A DNA stretch of 64,000 bases, taken from the NCBI GenBank assembly GCA_026027325.1, contig JAMSLZ010000003.1, forward strand, positions 2,542,001-2,606,000, in the 5' to 3' direction. A program made the translations under genes and the position numbers. The notes below the pieces were generated by a model. The model did no database searches. It had not been told where the DNA came from and was given only the letters and a program-made list of their open reading frames with translations. The DNA comes from Actinomucor elegans (taxonomy: Eukaryota; Mucoromycota; Mucoromycetes; Mucorales; Mucoraceae). Of this stretch, positions 1 through 11,719 are shown piece after piece; the first letter of the stretch is position 1, and every line of letters starts with the position of its first letter.

Positions 1-87
1 TCTTCCAACTTAAAAGGATCTTCTTTCTCAATAACGTCTATTGGATCATTGCCGTGCTTGTTAACGATATTTCCTAGGCCATCTTCA
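1..87 (-). CDS. Possible partial exon of a gene running off the left edge
   Basis: The minus strand is open from about position 190 to position 1. The last 30 or so codons have coding-like composition (FEDGLGNIVNKHGND, then an acidic DVIEKEDPFKLE). No start codon lies in this frame. An acceptor-like TTTTGAAG sits near 86, so this is probably an internal exon that continues outside the window. I do not recognise the family. It could also be a chance open frame. Confidence 0.25.
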
Positions 88-530
88 AAATAAAACGAAA
101 AACTTATTCTGACAGTAATTAAATTTAGAAAAATGTGTGTCTGTGTAAGAGAGACAACATAAATTATTTTAGTGTGTCCAACTTAAGCCGTGGGATTATT
201 ATATGGTGGAACTAGTTATAATAAAACAAGTAAAAAATTCACAAAACAAGAAAGATTCGCTCAAAGAGCTGCTATAATGCAGGTTTTTTCTAGGCCACAA
301 CGGCCACCAATAGCAGTCTTACATGGCCTATTTTAATAATAAAAATTGCTGTATAAAAAGGTACAAGTATACACTAAAAAGCATACTTCTATGTCAAACC
401 TATGTATCTGGATGCATTCAAGTATATAATAATGCACATTCTATACTTCATTATGAGTCAATTAATCCCTCCCCCTTTTACTTCTCATTTACTATACTTG
501 GTATATAGTATAATATATTACAATTTATTG
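88..530. other. Intergenic, AT-rich
   Basis: Short open frames here look non-coding. It should hold the 3' end of the EF-hand gene (stop at 531) and the upstream part of the left-edge gene. I see no RNA gene or repeat. Confidence 0.5.
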
Positions 531-1081
531 TTATGCTCTAAACTTATTTGGCACACCTTCATATTGCCCTGTTCGTTCATTGCTCTTTGCAGAAACAGTA
601 TCCATCTTTCTAGCCTTTTCCTGATGCTTGGAGTCATTATTTTCTTTCTGTAGCATTTTTCCTTCCTTTTTCCTTTCATTCTTTGGAACAGAAGGAAGTT
701 TAGCATTCATGTATTCGTCGATGGATATGAGTCGATCTTTGTTCAGATCCATTTCTTGATATACGCTATCAATGATTCGTTTGATATGGTTGGAGTTTGG
801 ATCTATATCACTTTCTAGTCCGTACATGGATTGGAGTTCTTTTTCATCCCAAAAATTATCTTTGTCTAAATCGTGTAACTTGAAAAAGGCCACTTCGTCG
901 TTTACTACTATTTGATGTGCTTCTCTCATATGGCTTTTTTTTTTTTTTTTTGGTTCTGATTAATATGAAGCTTGAGTCATAGTAGCTACACTTACTTTTG
1001 TTCAAATCCATGCTGAAGTTCACATAGCGTCAGAGCAAACGTAGTAGTAGCTAGCAACAGTAATGTCTGTTTCAAGGTCAT
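531..1081 (-). CDS. Secreted EF-hand calcium-binding protein, Ssp120/nucleobindin-like
   Basis: Two exons, 1081..996 and 933..531, give 162 aa; the intron has a GTAAGT donor and an AG after a long A/T run. Exon 1 encodes a hydrophobic start (MTLKQTLLLLATTTFA), a good signal peptide. Exon 2 has two EF-hand loops, DLDKDNFWDEKE and DLNKDRLISIDE, with Asp/Asn at the calcium positions, then a Lys/Glu-rich basic tail. A signal peptide, an MREAHQ stretch before the first EF-hand and two EF-hands resemble Ssp120 and nucleobindin-type proteins of the secretory pathway; I infer a calcium-binding role in ER/Golgi. The protein is shorter than animal nucleobindins and lacks a DNA-binding or leucine-zipper part. 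Divergent from NDUFA5, about 970 bp away. Confidence 0.8.
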
Positions 1082-2050
1082 GTTTTGTTTAATAAAGAAA
1101 GGGAAAAGGTCAGGCAATGGAAACTTTAGATATAATGAAAATCCAGGTCAAGAATTAGGAGAAACCCAAAAGGGCCCAATCGCTGCCTCCCAACGTAAAG
1201 CATCTAATTAATCTATGTAGCCTGCTGAAGTTTTCATTTTATTCCACGTTGTCCGTATGACAAATTAACTCTTTTGAAGTTTGAACACGCTTCTAGTACC
1301 ATCGTCGCACTTTATGCATTCACAAATTGGTTTCAATGGCCTTTATATATCGCGCATTAGCCTGTGAAAGATATTTCAACGATTAAAACTAAGAAGTATA
1401 TTTATTACGGGTTTTTTTTGGGTGAGCACACCCCAAAGCCCAATCTATGGTCAATCCTCGGTCGAACGATATCGGTTGTAGGTTAGATGGATCTCTACCT
1501 TCAATTTACATTCTTTCATAAAGTTGGTTTTGCTTCCATATTTAAATTTTTGAGCCATAGTTTTTAACACAGATCTATACTTGCTATGTTTAAAGTTACT
1601 AATACTTGTAATATCTGCTTATACGAAGACTTTACCCGTAGAAAAACAAATACAAATCAAGGATAACCTAAAATTTTTGAAGTAAACTTAACAAATTCTA
1701 ATACCATTCAATATGCATCAAACATTATTATTTTGCAAGTTTTTATAGTTATCAAAATCTTGATTTCTCTCTTCCAATAAATTGAGCACCAGCTCCTAGA
1801 GACGCCCTAAAGAGGGATTTAAATGTTGATTTTTTGCACTATTTCATCTCCGTATACCAACCAAAAACTTAGATTTTCGTTAAAATACAAAGGTATAAGG
1901 ACATTGCTTTCGTCCTTTATGTGTGGGGAGAGTGACGTCGAGCTTCGGACGGTATTTTGCAGGGTTAGCCACTGAAAATAAAGTCGACCTGAACTATTTT
2001 TTCCTCTTCTTTCACGAGAGTCATTCACTTACATTACTTGGTTTCACACA
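1082..2050. other. Divergent intergenic region
   Basis: This region lies between the EF-hand gene (minus) and NDUFA5 (plus), so it should hold both promoters. A short GGGTTTTTTTTGGG tract lies near 1409. I see no RNA gene and no convincing coding exon. Confidence 0.5.
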
Positions 2051-2489
2051 ATGCTTTTCACCCGTACTCTTTTCCAAGCTGTCACCAAGGTAATTGAATT
2101 CATTTTTTTTATTTTTTTAGAAATATATATAACTGACAATGTATTTCTAGCCTTCCACCCGCATTGCTGGTCTTAAAGTCCACCCCAATCCTCGCCCTCA
2201 CTTGATTCAAACATACAACACCACACTCGAGGCATTAACTCGTATTCCCAGCACTGCAGTATATAGACAAGCTACCGAGGCATTAACTCAACAACGTTTA
2301 TCTATTGTTGAATCCACTGAAAACATTGAAGAGATCGAGTCCAAGATCAATGTTGGTCAAATTGAAGAAGTTATTCTTCAAGCTGAAGATGAATTAAAGT
2401 TGGTTGCAAAGATCGAAGAGTGGAAGGCTTGGGAGCCCCTCGAAACACCTGTTCCTCAAGGCCAATGGGTTTATCCTACCAAAGAATAA
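2051..2489 (+). CDS. NDUFA5: NADH:ubiquinone oxidoreductase subunit NDUFA5/B13
   Basis: Exons 2051..2089 and 2151..2489 give 125 aa, split by a 61-nt intron (GTAATT...TAG). It is an accessory subunit of mitochondrial respiratory complex I on the matrix arm. The N-terminus (MLFTRTLFQAVTK) is basic and hydroxylated, as a mitochondrial targeting sequence should be. The body has the family pattern: a TGL-like GLKVHPNPRP, then YNTTLEALTRIP, a helical QQRLSIVESTENIEEIE, and the C-terminal W-rich EEWKAWEPLETPVPQGQW. Length matches the family (about 115-150 aa). The presence of complex I argues against a Saccharomyces-type yeast. Confidence 0.93.
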
Positions 2490-2788
2490 AGCTATTTATA
2501 TCTTGTACACAACAACTACTACTATTTACGCGAAACCTCGAAATACATATACACAGCAATAAATCGAAAAAACAATCGAAAAAAAAAATCATTGAGGATG
2601 CTTTTAGCATTTGGTAGTAAATCAGGGTTGAAGCTGAAAGGACGCGCTAGAATTGAAGAAAGAACAATACCTTAAAGCGTTTTTTTTTTTGACGTGATCG
2701 TATTAAGTATGTCAAAAAAATTATTTATTATGAGATAAAGAATAATAGGCAGGGATGAGAGGGAATAGATATGATACATGTAAAACTA

Positions 2789-4322
2789 CTATAGCTTATA
2801 GATGAAACCTCGGTTTTCTTGATCAGTCAAGTCGTCGTTGACATTTACAGTTTCAGTTGGAGGATTAGCTAATCTGATCTTGTTTTGTCTTGCCATTAAT
2901 TGACGGACAATGAAAAGCATGATCAATATAGCGGCATTACCGATACAATAGATAATCATACCAGTCTTGTATACAGGTGCTTCCCTTTCAAGCATAATCA
3001 TTGGACCAATAAAATTACCAAATGTAAACGCGATCAAGTTCATGGCATTATAAAAGAGCTTCTTGGTATATCCAGTAACATTTGAACCAGCAATCGTTAA
3101 CAAGACTACAGCAGTACCATTCATGGCCCAAGCGAGGAAGAAGCCAAGTAGTTTAATACCACCGCTGGGCAGCGCAGCTAAAAGAATCACGCCAACCAAA
3201 GAGATAGTTGATGAAACAACAGCACCAAGATACAGTTGACCGGATTTGCGCACTACATAAACAGCCAGCATACAAAAGAAAGCAGAAGAGAAACCACTTG
3301 GGATCTGAAGCAGAATCGATTCTTGATTCTATTATTAAATAGGGTAAGTACAAAGATCTATTCTTAAAATAAGTACTTACACTGAAACCAAAGCCTTTGG
3401 TAAGAAGAGTACTGAAAACGACAAGACCACCAGTATGGAGATTATTACATAGCGTAGATAAACAGAGCAGCCAAAGACGGGGCTCTGCAAGAGCTTCCCA
3501 AACATGTTTCATTTTGACTTCATACACCTTTACAACGGCGTTGTCTTTGGTTCTCTCCTGGACAATTTTCTTTTCTTCTTCAGTCAAACGGAACATGAAT
3601 GAATGGGGTGTATCAGGTAAAGTGAAAAAGACAATGATGCCAAACAAGACAGTCAATGCACCCCAGATAATATAAGGCCATTTCCAAGAATGAATACCGT
3701 TGGCATTATTAATGTAAGAGATGCCATAAGCACAAGCAGCACCGACCATGGTACCACTACCATTAGCTTGCCACAAAAAACCATAAGCAGCAGATTGTTC
3801 AGATCGACGATAGATAGTATTAATGAGAATCAATAGACATGGATAAGTACCAGCTTCGAATAGACCAAGCAGTACGCGACAAATGACTAATTGAGTAAAA
3901 TTACTACAAAGAGCAGTGCAGCCCATGACAATACCCCATAATACGAGCAGGGTCCCGAGGTATCGATTGATGGGGAATTTTTGAATAAAATAATTATTGG
4001 GAAGCTGAAATAGAATGTAGCCGAGATAGAAGAAGGAACCAAGCCAACTGTACTGCGTGCCTGTCATATGTGTATCTTGAATGATACCAAGTACAGCAGA
4101 AATACCAAGTGTAGACTTGTCGACAAACTGAATAAAGACAATAGCACCGACATAGGGCAATAGTGTCCAATTGATCTTCTTTACAAGTCTCTTCTCAGCA
4201 TCACTTTTGATGAAGGGTGCTTGGTGGTCAGATCGAACATCATCATCACTGACTTCGCCTTTGCTGCTATAGACGCTGGCCGCTTTATCGTCTATAAACG
4301 TTTCCTGTGGATGATTAGACAT
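2789..4322 (-). CDS. MFS transporter, allantoate permease (Dal5/ACS) family
   Basis: Exons 4322..3381 and 3304..2789 join in frame (GFGFS|IPSGFSS) to give 485 aa. A cytosolic, charged N-terminus of about 45 residues is followed by multiple hydrophobic helices. Family signatures visible are the TM1 motif DKSTLGISAVLGI, then GTQYSWLGSFFYLGYILFQL, and CRVLLGLFEAGTYPCLL with the Gly-rich helix typical of the anion:cation symporter family. Members import organic anions such as allantoate, nicotinate, pantothenate or other vitamins; the substrate cannot be read from sequence. It ends with KKLFYNAMNLIAFTFGNFIGP, also typical of Dal5-like proteins. Convergent with NDUFA5. Confidence 0.88.
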
Positions 4323-6599
4323 TATATGATATAGATAATAAAGGAAAGGAAAAAAAAAGAAAAGAAAAATAAGTCCAGTATTTATACCAGTAACCGTTAT
4401 AGCCTCTCATGCTGTATGCTCGTATGGGCGAGACAAACAAATAGATTTAATGTATCCAAACTCTAATAATTCGGATTCATAAATACTCACGAACACAAAG
4501 CGATCCTCTATACCAAACAGGCAAAACTTTAAAATTACCAAGGATTTGACACTTTACTGCTTCTCACGAACAAAGTCGCTATTGTAATAAGTTTTCCCTT
4601 TGCGAATGTATGTATCTTTCTAAATGTTTCGTATATTGACACTGCAAACAAAACAATACAGAGCAAGATGTTGTTACTGCTGCGGAATAGGTTGCGGAGA
4701 AACAATTTAATGTTCTATACATACAATAATGATCAGAGATGCACATCCATGAAGCATTCTGCGTACTGAAATTGGAGCGCTGTGCTTTTAAATGACAAAC
4801 ATTGACAGTTTAACCCCACATTATTATTCCCCCACAAATCAAGCAGATCCTCCAATCAGAAAGCTCATCTGAACAATAGAAAAAGGTTGCACACCGCCAA
4901 TTGACGCCTAGATTCCAGTCTTTCTATTAACAGTATTTGTTTCAAGATCAGTCTTGATTTGCCTGTATATCAAGAGATAAGGAACTAGTTTGATTTCCCT
5001 AAATTCTTTTCACATCATCCACGCATCATGATTTATCTTTACCTAACGATAATATTGTGTGTGAGTGCTTCTGATATCACGTCTAAACGGGTTATTCAAG
5101 TCTATTATCTATCTAATCCCTTGTCATTTAACTGGTCCATTCCACAGTGGATGGTGTATGAAATTAACTAAATAAGGGCAGCTATACCCATCAAGCCACA
5201 ACTCACATAGCAATATAGCTGAATAAAATGACTAATCAGAAATACTCGTGTACTTTTTCTGCAAGCTTCATTGAGTTTTTTCATGCATTTCATTGAACGA
5301 CCTTCCTATTTCCCTTCCTTTTTTTTTATATTTTTACCACTTGACCTGTCAAATACTTCAGTATTCCCATCGGTTTTATCGTTGGTTACAGATACTATAA
5401 TCATATGAGTACTATTATACCCCCTTTTTTTTCATACAATACAGAAGCTAGGAACTAACGTGTGGAGGGTTCTTGATCTCTCGTATAATAATGATCATAT
5501 CAAAATTTACGGAAACTTGTCATTTTTTCGAACTAACAGAACGTCTTTCTTTGAAGTAAGCTAAAAGAGTATGCACTAGTGTGCACTCACATTATAGTCA
5601 AGTCGATTAGAGAAATGATATGCGTTGCAGCGCAACACTGTGTCTTCAGAACATTCTAAAACTTTTCTAGGTCGATGAATTATCATTAAATACTAGTGCA
5701 TTGGAAAGAGTGCCTTCTCTTTTATATTTTACTCGAGAATCCTTGATATATATTGTTTTATGATTGAGCGAGATGACTTTTTTTTTTTGTCATCAAAGGT
5801 TCATCATTCACCTTATTTTGAAGTAATGACCATCCAAGTTTTTCCATAAAGAAAAATATATAAAAACATAAATGTACACATTGGATTTTTGAAAGTCTAT
5901 TGCATTGTAAAGTATACTTCTAGACCATTAAGCAAATATAGCAAAGATGAAGCAATATTATTACTACTACTATGACTGTATTCTAGATTTTGATTGGGTT
6001 TCGACAATCGAGAAAGCTTAGACAACAGTAGTCTTTACCAGACTGATGTTATGCCTTAGAAGTAATCCTTTATTGAATATCCTTATCTAAATCTTCAATT
6101 CAACTAGGGCATGCAATAATCAATGTGATCTACACCCCATCATTAAATGCTTCTGTTGAACGGGTTTATTAGTTGCTTCGTCCGGTAATAAAAAGGAAGA
6201 CTGACAAATACTAAATTTCGCGACTTAAATATTGAAGGAATAATTAACGAAAAATTATAGCATTATATAATGGAAACCAAATCTGATCAGTAAATGAGGT
6301 CTGCACTTCAGATAGACATTTGATATATTCCATGGTTAGCAGATGCATACATGGTATGGATTATTAACATAATAGAATTTTTTTTTTTTTTTTTTTTTTG
6401 GTTTGGTTTTGGCTTCTAAGTTCTATTGATATTAGTATCTTACTACGTAGCTCTTATGATTTCAAATTACGAAAGAAAGCAGGTTCCTCGCTAACTATTA
6501 GCAGTAAATTATGGTACATGTATATATTTCTGTGCAGTATTGAACAAATGGAAAGTGTAGTAATTAGGCTAAGAAGCGTTACTGGTTAGCAATTCGTTC

Positions 6600-6712
6600 C
6601 ATCAAATTCAAATTGAGGTTAAACCCGATACAAAAACTCACTCTGAACATAACTTACTCTTCAGATGCGATGTTGGAGTTAGTATGCTTGATCGGCCGGG
6701 ATTTTAAAGTAT
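6600..6712 (+). repeat. Dispersed ~170-bp repeat family, single degenerate copy
   Basis: CACTCTGAACAT at 6639-6650 is followed by TCAGATGCGATGTTGGAG and then TTGATCGGCCGGGAT. This has the same order and spacing of blocks as the clearer copies near 53.7 kb and 58.6 kb. Confidence 0.5.
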
Positions 6713-7254
6713 AACTTTGAAAACTTAGAAAATTGGTCTTAAAATCAAGTATATAGCTTTTAAAGTCTTCAACATGAATATATAATATTAAAGCTTAGCA
6801 AAAGTTGTACATAATTGAACTGTTTTTTTAAGTGGTGTAATCGCCTCGAGAAAGTAGAGCTAAAAATCTTACATTGCTTCAACTGTCCAAGACAAGGCTA
6901 CTTTCAATATAAAGCCATGAAAGTCCAGTCATTAAAAAAAAAACTAATATGTTCTACAATTTCCATCCATTTTCAAAAGTATATCTTTATTTGTTGCCAA
7001 TATAATAGCGCCAAGAATGATTGTTGAAGGCTGCATGATCTCCCCTTTAAATCTTTATCTACTAATCTTTTAGGAATTTAGACCAGGACAGTTGGCATCT
7101 ACTAAAAGTGTTTCCTTTAAAGAATAAACTCTAAAGTCACATATAAATACATGTATATATTAGCGCTTTCAGGTCTAATAGAGAGCCACTATTGACTATT
7201 TACAAACATTTGTAGATCTAATGAAACTATTTGGTTAGACGGGTGCTAAACAAT

Positions 7255-7410
7255 CTCCCCTTAGATCAATTGAAGCAATGTGATTGGTCGAATGATAAAA
7301 GTGAAAGACCTTTAGGATCATCAGTTTGATTGGCCGACTACAAGTGGGTCCCTTCATGACTGATTCCAATTTAGCGCTACATTGGATGAACAGTACATGT
7401 TCAGAATGAA
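7255..7410 (-). repeat. Dispersed ~170-bp repeat family, degenerate copy
   Basis: In reverse orientation, ATGTTCAGAATGAA at 7397-7410 is preceded by a diverged core (TTGGCCGACTAC and ATTTAGCGCTACATTGG). Divergence is high; the call rests on the TTCATTCTGAACAT block. Confidence 0.4.
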
Positions 7411-9033
7411 AAAGAAAAAGAAAATATCACGTAATAAACTATCACTTAGCCAACTTTCAGCTATTATACTTTACATCAAGAGCTAGCAGTAAATTACAAC
7501 CATTTCATTTAAATTTCATTTAAATTAAACGTAATGATTGATAGATTTCTTGATTGATTCAAGTTTAATGTCGCATCTGGCTAGTATTTCATATTTGAAA
7601 TAAGCAACTAAGATTATCAGTTTTTTTTTGTTCAACTTTTACTTAATAGATATGCTGTATGCCAAAAATCAATAGTTAATTAATTCTGATTCATACATGC
7701 TAGTATAATGATAGATGTATAGACCACTTGACAGTTAAATGTCACATCTTATTAGTTAACTCATAACTAAAATACAATTACTGCATCTTGTAGAATTACA
7801 TGTTTATTAGTATTAAATCCAGAATCTTGTTTTCATTTTGTTCATTTATACCTCCCATCAATAGTTTTATTTTTTATTTTTTTATTTTTTGTCTACCAAT
7901 AAATCTCGATTTGGAGATATTATTGAAGTTTATCAGTAATAGTAACTGATCAACCCGAGTCGTGTTACCAGATCGGCGGCCGTAGATAATGTACAAGCAA
8001 GGTTCCAGATTTTTATTTTTGTTATAGCAACTCAACTTGTAAGTTTAGGTAGTTTACATTATCGATATGTATGTAGATATACACCAAGGAAGCTAACGAC
8101 CACCACATATTTGTTTATATATTCAGGGCAAATTTAAGCCGTAAAAAGAACAAGTGTCGAGACCTGCACGTATACACAATCATCGGCCTCTTGTAATTTT
8201 GAAAAGCACCACGCAATCAATGTAGACTATTACTCCATTTTTTACTTGTAATGCATAAAAGCCCCTTTATATTATTACAAGTGCTATGAAGATCCTTTTT
8301 ATTGCTGCATGCACACGTATCAAGTTTTACTATTGTCTTTATCTAAACCACTGCATTGACTATTTACCTATTAGAAATATATATATATATATAAATGACC
8401 CCATCAAGCACACATGATATTCTGCCTGTCAAAAACCATACAAACTGGTGATACAGTGATAATAATAGATGGTATGAACTATTATAGTAAGATGAGGGTA
8501 TTTCGGAGTCGATTCAAAGTGATACAAGAGTAAATCGCGCTGTAGTTTGAATCAAAGAAATCTTGTTTATGCTAACCCACTTGAGTCATCTATATGTATA
8601 AAGGCACATTAGGCTAAAATCAAACTTGCAGTAGGTATTTTTCAAGACTGACAGTTGTTTGTATACATGGATAATCAGTAATGAATTAGTTAGTGAAAGA
8701 ATCCCACTGATTGTTTCATAAGACACCAAAGTGAACAGTGGGTGTATCACTCTTGTTACATAATAAGAAGTACGAGTTAAATATATATCTCGTGTTACAT
8801 TTGTGTAATGAAGAAACTGAGTATAAACCCCAAGATTTACTCATCGTTTTTCTTATAAAACAAGAACGGATAATCAGGCAAGAAAAAAAAAAATGATCAA
8901 AAAGATCCATTCCGATGTCAATCGAAAAAAAAAAAGATAATGGATAAAGAAATTACATTATTATTATAATACTACTAAATAAGATGAAGATGCACGTGTG
9001 TGTATATAATAAACTGGGAGATGATGGGACATT

Positions 9034-9658
9034 TTAAAGCATAGAGGCCATGACAGCAACACAGGCAAGGGCAAGTATAGCTTTCGATGGAGACATGGTG
9101 ATACCGTTATTCTTGTAAATGGCAGCACCTGAAGGAGAAGGAGAAGTGCTAGCGCCAGTAGCACCAGGATTCTTGTTGACAGGTGCAGAAGCAGCAGGCA
9201 AGACGTTGATAGGTACATCGAGGTGAGTAGCGGTTTTGGAATCCAAGAAAACGACCTTGTAAGGACCAGGAGTCACGGTAGCAGGGATCTGGTAGTTTAT
9301 AGAGTGTTCATAATAAGTAACATTACCGTTTTGCTTTGCACTAGCTGTAGCTTTGGAAACTTCAACGTTTTGAGAGATAGGAATGGATACATTGCTACCA
9401 GCAGCAGCAGAGTCAAGGGAGATGGAAAGGGTGATATCTATTATATTATGATAAGTTTCTGTTTATATTATGCTAAACAACTAACTTACCGGACAAGACA
9501 TTTTCAAATAATTGAACAGTACATGGCAAGACTTGACCAACAACGTAGGGACCATTAGAGACGGGGCTACTGACATTATAGTTCTGCATAGGAGCAGTTA
9601 ATTGTGCAGCAACACTTGTGATGGCCAAAGCAATTCCGGCAATAGAAAAGAACTTCAT
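9034..9658 (-). CDS. Secreted GPI-anchored protein with Kre9/Knh1-like N-terminal domain
   Basis: Exons 9658..9490 and 9437..9034 give 190 aa; the junction codon reads GAT (LSG becomes LSD-ITLS). Residues 1-18 (MKFFSIAGIALAITSVAA) are a signal peptide. A beta-rich domain of about 110 residues follows: LTAPMQNYNV, then TLSISLDSAA, then GPYKVVFLDS and VPINVLP, which resembles the Ser/Thr-rich Kre9/KNH family of wall proteins. A Ser/Ala/Pro/Gly linker and a hydrophobic C-terminal tail (AILALACVAVMASML) after small residues fit a GPI-attachment signal. Likely a cell-surface or wall protein. It lies head-to-tail with another GPI-type gene on the same strand. Confidence 0.78.
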
Positions 9659-9845
9659 GATTAAAATGTGTAAAGAAAAAAAGAAAGAAAGAGAAGAAAA
9701 TACTGATTGGAACCTTAAAAAGCTTCCAGGTTGAAGAGGAGGAGTTTCTTATTTATAGACTAGTGATACAGAAAGTTATTCTTTGTGCATTTTTATTATT
9801 ATCACTACTACTACTATTAGTATTATTATTATATAGAGAACATAA

Positions 9846-10662
9846 CTAATTTAGAATGTTATTCAAAATAGCCGCCATAGCTACCGAGAACAAGACACTG
9901 CCAAGATTAGTAACTACTTGAGAACCACTGGAGGTGTTGCTGGTAGTAGCAGGTGGGATGACTGATCCACTAGGTCTAGGTACAACACCGTTAGCAGATG
10001 CACTAGGAATAGCAGAAGATAAAGGTACAGCAGCAGAGCTAGACCATGCTATAACAGACGAAGGAGTTACGGCTGCTACAGATGCTATACAAAGGAGGTT
10101 AGGGGTTATTTAGCAGTAGATAAGGTCTAGATTTTTTTTTATCTTACCATCCGATGCAAGGATACTTTCAGATAATGACGAGATTCCAGATGCAACTGAG
10201 GAAGCTGCAGGATCAAAGGCACTTCCAGTTGCGGTAGCAGAAGCACCAGAGATCGTATTAGAAACATCGGCAGTGGTTGCTGCTCCAGAAACAGAGCCTT
10301 CTTCAGTAGTGGCAGCTTCAGTAACGGAAGCTCCTGTGGAAGCCTCGGTGGCACTAGCTTCTTCGGTGGCGACATCGTTAGTGGCAGAAGCAGGAGCTGT
10401 AGTTTCTGGACTATCTGCTGTAGCAGCAGTAGTGGCTTCAGCAGCAGGCTCAGTCAAGTAGTTGTTAATCTCATCACCAGTCAAGAGTGTCTTCCACCAG
10501 TAAATATCAGTCACAGGCGTAGGCAAAGCAGGAGCACCAGCAGCGTCACCTAATCAACCATTAGGTTTGTATACATGATAAGATAAGAAACTTACCTTGA
10601 GCATAAGCTATTTGATGGAAAGCAACTGTAGCTAATAAGGACAAGGCAGCAGTAGACTTCAT
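9846..10662 (-). CDS. Secreted Ala/Ser/Thr-rich protein with GPI-type C-terminus
   Basis: Three exons, 10662..10596, 10549..10148 and 10084..9846, keep the frame open for 235 aa. The start (MKSTAALSLLATVAFHQIAYA) is a signal peptide. A short conserved-looking segment (TDIYWWKTLLTGDEINNYL) is followed by a long mucin-like Ala/Ser/Thr/Glu region (about residues 45-150) likely to be O-glycosylated. The end (GSVLFSVAMAAILNNILN) is hydrophobic, as expected for GPI attachment. I cannot assign a named family. A GA-rich microsatellite lies upstream (about 10781-10808). Confidence 0.75.
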
Positions 10663-11196
10663 TTTTTCAAATAAGAGAGATAGTAAAGAGACTTAAAGAA
10701 AGAAGAAAAGAGCAAAGAAATACCAGTTTATTTATATTGAAACAATCGTCCCCTATTTTGCTTCGTAAAGCGAAAAATACAAAGAGAGAGAAAGAGAGAG
10801 AGAGAGATATCCCTTCAAATACAGGAGCTACGAGAGATGTGCTCTGTGAGCGTGTAACACTGCAGGGATCGACAAACATGAACAAAGTGCTTCTTTCATG
10901 GTCTGCATTATTTGTTGGCAAGTAGTTTAGATGATCAGGGATAAAAGCAAGTGCATTCACCATAATGTGTGTTTCAGTCTAAATGATTTGGAAACAAGAG
11001 ATTTGCTTTATTTTAAATGCTATTTACATTGACAGATTGTACAAGAGATAAAATAAGACTTTTCTTTCACTGCCAGTGCATCATATGAACTAATAAAGAA
11101 AAAACATATAATAATAAACAAACGCCCTCAGCACCAACGATGATCATCAAGAAAAATGATACTTAATGATTATAATATGAAATGGTTCTATAAAAT
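10663..11196. other. Intergenic with GA microsatellite
   Basis: Upstream of the GPI-type gene and downstream of SNU13. It contains an imperfect (GA)n tract near 10781-10808. The minus-strand open frame across it is low-complexity and was not called. Confidence 0.6.
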
Positions 11197-11719
11197 TTAG
11201 ATGAGGAGCTTTTCGATTTGAGTCTTGATGTTCAAAATTTGAGGCTTCAAGTCAGAAGCTTCGTTAGTGGTGATAGAAGCAGAAATGACAGAACGAGAAA
11301 CACCACAGGCACGACCCAAGGCAGTCTTGGAAGGAACAAAGACGTAAGGAACGTTCTTATCTTCACACAAGAGAGGAAGATGGAGGAGAATTTCCAAAGG
11401 CTCAGTATCAGCTACAAGAAAAATATTTTTTTTTAGATCTAACTCTTAATCTCGGTTTTTTAAAAGAAAATCACTTACCAGCCATGACAATGAATTCAGA
11501 GATACCTCTGTTAAGAGTCTTGGTAGCTTCGTTAGCACCCTTCTTGAGTTGCTTGTAGTGAGAAGCTTGTTGAACCAAATCAAGGATAGTGCTGGTCAAA
11601 GCAGCATCGGCGAGAGGGAAGGCCTTAGGGTTAACGGGAGCAGACTAGAATAATAAATATACCATAAGTATTTACAAACAAGGATAGAGAGAGAATCTGT
11701 CAGATCTATACGTTACCAT
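11197..11719 (-). CDS. SNU13: Snu13/NHP2L1 (15.5K) RNA-binding protein
   Basis: Three exons, 11719..11717, 11644..11479 and 11411..11197, give 127 aa, the usual family length. Exon 1 is only the ATG, followed directly by a GTAACG donor. The sequence is near-universal for Snu13: [60 protein letters not shown] and [15 protein letters not shown]. This L7Ae-type protein binds kink-turns in U4 snRNA (U4/U6.U5 tri-snRNP) and in box C/D snoRNAs. An intron right after the start codon is common in ribosomal-protein-type genes. Confidence 0.97.

Larger units (their letters stand above)
4323..9033. other. 4.7-kb gene-free AT-rich region
   Basis: Only short, low-complexity frames occur on either strand. 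It holds A/T homopolymers (for example 6379-6399) and two degenerate copies of the dispersed repeat (near 6600-6712 and 7255-7410, listed separately). No tRNA cloverleaf was found. I see no supported gene. Confidence 0.5.

Noticed and set aside
10273..10461. Val/Ala/Ser-rich ORF antisense to the GPI-type gene
   Set aside because: A mirror of the Ala/Thr/Ser repeats on the minus strand.
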